A DNA stretch of 64,000 bases from Naumovozyma dairenensis CBS 421 (lineage: Eukaryota; Ascomycota; Saccharomycetes; Saccharomycetales; Saccharomycetaceae): the NCBI RefSeq assembly GCF_000227115.2, contig NC_016487.1, positions 620,001-684,000 of the forward strand, in the 5' to 3' direction. Positions 61,466-64,000 of the stretch are shown piece after piece; within the stretch, counting starts at the first letter, position 1, and every line of letters starts with the position of its first letter. The position numbers were made by a program, and so were the translations under genes. The notes below the pieces were generated by a model that saw nothing but the letters and a program-made list of their open reading frames with translations, had not been told where the DNA came from and ran no database searches.

Positions 61466-62273
61466 ATTGATGATGTCTTGTATGTTTTTGAATTGCTATG
61501 TGTATAAGAATATGAGTGGTGAGAAACGAATATGATATGAACAAGAGTAGGAATTGGGGAAGGAATCTTGGTTTCTTGTTCACCTGTTTTTATAGCTCAG
61601 GGTGTTGCTTTAGTGTAGTAGTATATCTGCCTCTATTCTACTCTATTCTATTCTATTTCTGGGGTACCTTAAAACCTCTATAAATGTGCATTGCGGAGAT
61701 AATAACGGACTCCCGGGTCTCTTTGTCTCCAATTCCATCCAGACATCCAGACATCCATACCATATTATAGCATATTATGGTATAGTGTAAATACAATGTA
61801 ATATAATATAATATAATACTACAGATACCGTCCCCCACACCCCCCAGTCAGTCAGTCACCGTTTTCTCTGTCTGTTCGAGGTGACTTTCCGGGGAGGGAA
61901 GGCGGGGGTCAAACCCCGGTTTATTGTTCCACCATGGGAGTGGGGGAGTGGGGGATGGGTGTTCTCGTGGGCGTTATAGCCGCACAAGGGCCTTCCCAGC
62001 ACCCCGGAGTTTATCTCCGGAACTATCCTCGCTGTGTAGATAGACGCCTATAATATATGTGAGATAGTACGCAATGTGTGACAACTGGATGAAATAACCG
62101 TCCCCAGGCATGTAATTGTATTCTATTACATAATAATAATCTTATATTATACTATTATCTTACACCGTATCATGTCTTATTACATCATTTATATCTTATT
62201 ATAAAACCACATTACACAGGTCATAGGTAGAGATCATATAGAGAGGCTCCTAAATACTTTCCGTAGTGAGGGC
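61466..62273. other. POX1 promoter / GAL83 3' region
   Basis: Holds a TATA element (complement of TATAAAAA at 61587-61594), the oleate response element (61694-61715), a (TATAA)-type tract at about 61799-61820, and G/C-rich blocks at 61833-61960 (GGGGGTcaaACCCC hairpin, GTGGGGGAGTGGGGG) of the kind bound by Adr1/Mig1/Msn2-like zinc fingers. No gene is seen. Confidence 0.6.
61694..61715. promoter_or_regulatory. Oleate response element (Oaf1-Pip2) before POX1
   Basis: CGG-AGA-TAA-N10-CCG fits the ORE consensus CGG-N3-TNA-N9-12-CCG at every fixed base, about 230 bp before the POX1 ATG. It fits fatty-acid induction of POX1. Confidence 0.8.
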
Positions 62274-64000
62274 CTATTGTAACGGAGTATACAGGATCTG
62301 TGTCGCATACTTATGTTTGTATCTGATGATAGACGCCACACACAGTGTATTATGTTTAATACTAGTGGTCACTAAATGGTTCAATACCACATGATTCGGA
62401 ATAGGTAAGGCCCCGGATATATTCTCTACCCCCGATATCGTATTACTACTACCACCACTACTACCGTTACTTTTACCACTTCTACTACCACTACCACCAC
62501 CATCTTCATTCAATATAACACTCTCTAAATGTGCCGGCAATTGTGGCGGTGTTAACCATTGTAAAGAATGAGAATTACCACTACTCTTCTTCCGATCTAA
62601 TGTTAAATAATATTCTTCCATCACTTTAGGGTCTGTAAAGACTGAAGGGATATCTTGAGTATATTCATATTTCTTCTTTAATTCTTCCCCCGGTTCATGG
62701 AATCGAGAATATCCATCTCCAAAATCTTCCGGATCATTTCGTATCTCTAACGCTATCCTCGAACGCGCACTCATTGGTTCATCATCAGTTCCACTTACTT
62801 TCGACTTTCTTCTTTCTTTCTTGCTCTTTACGTCATCTTTTGCTTCCATTGTTCCACTATGTGAAATGGAATCCTTTCGTTTCTTGCTTTTACTTACACT
62901 TTTCCTTCTAGCATGTCCACCTTCATCTTTATGATCTTCTAACGACATGGCAAGTAAATTCGCATCAATATCCTTAGAGGCTCTCCTTCTCCTTACATTT
63001 GCATTTTCATCTTCATTTTCATTCATTTTTGCATTTGCAGTAGATGCCGGTGGAATTGGAGCTTTTACTTCCAAATAATTAACAAAGTTACCAGTTTGAT
63101 CCGTAGCAGTAGGTAAATAATCACTAAACCTTAATTCATTATCAACAATAAACCTGAAACGATGTGTACCTTCAGGTAATTGTAATTTCACATGTAAAGT
63201 ACCAGGCTTTTCCGGATCGGGAATTAGACTAATCATCTTTCTCCATCCAGTAAATGAACCTGTAACATACACTTTATCACCACCTTGTAACCATTCAATC
63301 TCCACAGGATACATCATGATCTTTGGTTTTTCTTCTTCCTCCTTTTTTGGAGCTGTTGCCGCTGTTTTCCCTTCATCATTCTCACCACCACCAACTGTAT
63401 TCTCATCAGACTTAGAAGTCAATGTCTTTAACGTAGTCTCTTGATCCTTAACTGTTTCTTCAATAGAAGTAACCTCCTTATTCAAAACTTGCATATCATC
63501 ATCCTCAATATCATAACCAGCCGCTTTCGTTTGTCCTTCATTCTTCTGTGACGATGATAAGCTAATTATATCAGAAGAGTCAGAAATATCACTATTACTA
63601 TTACTTACGGAACTCATACTATCATGACTCATCGGATTGTCTAATGAAAATGGTGAAAGGTCAGCTTCATCCTCGTCTTCTTCATGTAACAAAAGTGTGG
63701 ATTTCTTCTTTGTAAGGGTGTCATTATTACTACTCGTATTGGATTTTTCCCTATCATTATTATTATTATTGTTATTATTATTATTATCAGACAACGTGTC
63801 CTTTATAGGAGTATTGCTCTCGTTAGCGTGTGTTGCAGGTGGTGTAGCGGCGTGTTTTATTATATTCATAGGTTTACTTGTCGTATACGTATTACTGGGT
63901 TCTGTTACTCGTTTCTTCAGCTTATTCTTATCAGTTGACGACGTTATAGGGAAAGGTTTGGATGAGATGGATGAGGCACCCTTTGTGTGTGATGTGGCAG
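62274..64000 (-). CDS. GAL83: SNF1/AMPK beta subunit Gal83/Sip2, N-terminus beyond window
   Basis: Scaffold subunit that tethers Snf1 kinase to Snf4 and sets its location. The glycogen-binding-like CBM48 domain (VEIEWLQGGDKVYVTGSFTG, then LPTATDQTGNFVNYLEV) is followed by a basic linker with KSKKRK-type clusters and the C-terminal ASC domain (WLTPPQLPAHLESVILN, SGALPIPNHVVLNHLV, CVASIIRYKHKYATQILYTP). A Gly/Ser insert lies inside ASC. The first visible ATG is at 63869 (531 residues), but the frame stays open with coding-like sequence (ATSHTKGASSISSKPFP...) to the window edge, so the start lies outside. PMSARSRIALEI and the LYTPLQ end favour Gal83; the TSH near the open end recalls the myristoylated Sip2 N-terminus. 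Confidence 0.93.
   Translation of the reverse strand, partial: ATSHTKGASSISSKPFPITSSTDKNKLKKRVTEPSNTYTTSKPMNIIKHAATPPATHANESNTPIKDTLSDNNNNNNNNNNDREKSNTSSNNDTLTKKKSTLLLHEEDEDEADLSPFSLDNPMSHDSMSSVSNSNSDISDSSDIISLSSSQKNEGQTKAAGYDIEDDDMQVLNKEVTSIEETVKDQETTLKTLTSKSDENTVGGGENDEGKTAATAPKKEEEEKPKIMMYPVEIEWLQGGDKVYVTGSFTGWRKMISLIPDPEKPGTLHVKLQLPEGTHRFRFIVDNELRFSDYLPTATDQTGNFVNYLEVKAPIPPASTANAKMNENEDENANVRRRRASKDIDANLLAMSLEDHKDEGGHARRKSVSKSKKRKDSISHSGTMEAKDDVKSKKERRKSKVSGTDDEPMSARSRIALEIRNDPEDFGDGYSRFHEPGEELKKKYEYTQDIPSVFTDPKVMEEYYLTLDRKKSSGNSHSLQWLTPPQLPAHLESVILNEDGGGSGSRSGKSNGSSGGSSNTISGVENISGALPIPNHVVLNHLVTTSIKHNTLCVASIIRYKHKYATQILYTPLQ

Overview
This window is nuclear DNA of a budding yeast of the Saccharomycetaceae that descends from the whole-genome duplication (WGD). 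Nearly every gene is recognisable as an orthologue of a Saccharomyces cerevisiae gene, genes are compact and intronless, and short gene blocks keep S. cerevisiae neighbours but mix the two duplicated copies of ancestral regions. Both tRNAs and both retrotransposon classes are of yeast type. I cannot name the species; a Naumovozyma/Kazachstania/Vanderwaltozyma/Tetrapisispora-like genome fits, judging from the N/Q/D-rich protein tracts and rearranged synteny.

Region 1 (1-26128) corresponds to the left end of S. cerevisiae chromosome XVI (YPL263-YPL271): DIP5 (cut by the window edge), a Ty5-like copia retrotransposon with an assembly gap, CRG1 (a newcomer relative to that block), then PLC1, ACM1, DIM1, KAR9, MDL2, ATP15 and KEL3, internally inverted. 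Region 2 (26478-34029) is the divergent pair CBF2/NDC10 and a TPO2/TPO3-type polyamine exporter. Region 3 (34560-36589) holds two Ty3/gypsy relics in inverted orientation and a tRNA-Gly(UCC). Region 4 (37338-45360) is KRE6, BTN2, VPS62 and a decayed 3' end of a second TPO gene. It is the WGD sister of region 2, so the two sister tracks lie side by side here. Region 5 (46048-64000) begins with tRNA-Gly(GCC) and carries MCM6, ARO8, a GNAT-type acetyltransferase gene, KEX1, an orphan retroviral-type Gag gene, CHO1, POX1 and GAL83/SIP2 (open at the right edge).

Functionally the window is housekeeping: nutrient uptake and export (DIP5, TPO), signalling (PLC1, GAL83), spindle, kinetochore and cell cycle (ACM1, KAR9, CBF2, MCM6), ribosome and mitochondrial functions (DIM1, MDL2, ATP15), cell wall and secretion (KRE6, KEX1, VPS62), lipid metabolism (CHO1, POX1) and protein quality control (BTN2). 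Several promoters show textbook sites that fit the gene: SBF-type sites before ACM1, RRPE+PAC before DIM1, heat-shock elements before BTN2, an oleate response element before POX1 and an early-cell-cycle box before MCM6.

The most interesting items are: an LTR whose internal gag ATG runs in frame into CRG1; evidence from target-site duplications that the Ty5-like element is an assembly chimera of two copies; an intact, LTR-less Gag gene that looks domesticated; a TPO pseudogene at its ancestral position; and two tRNA-Gly genes sitting exactly at the synteny breakpoints.
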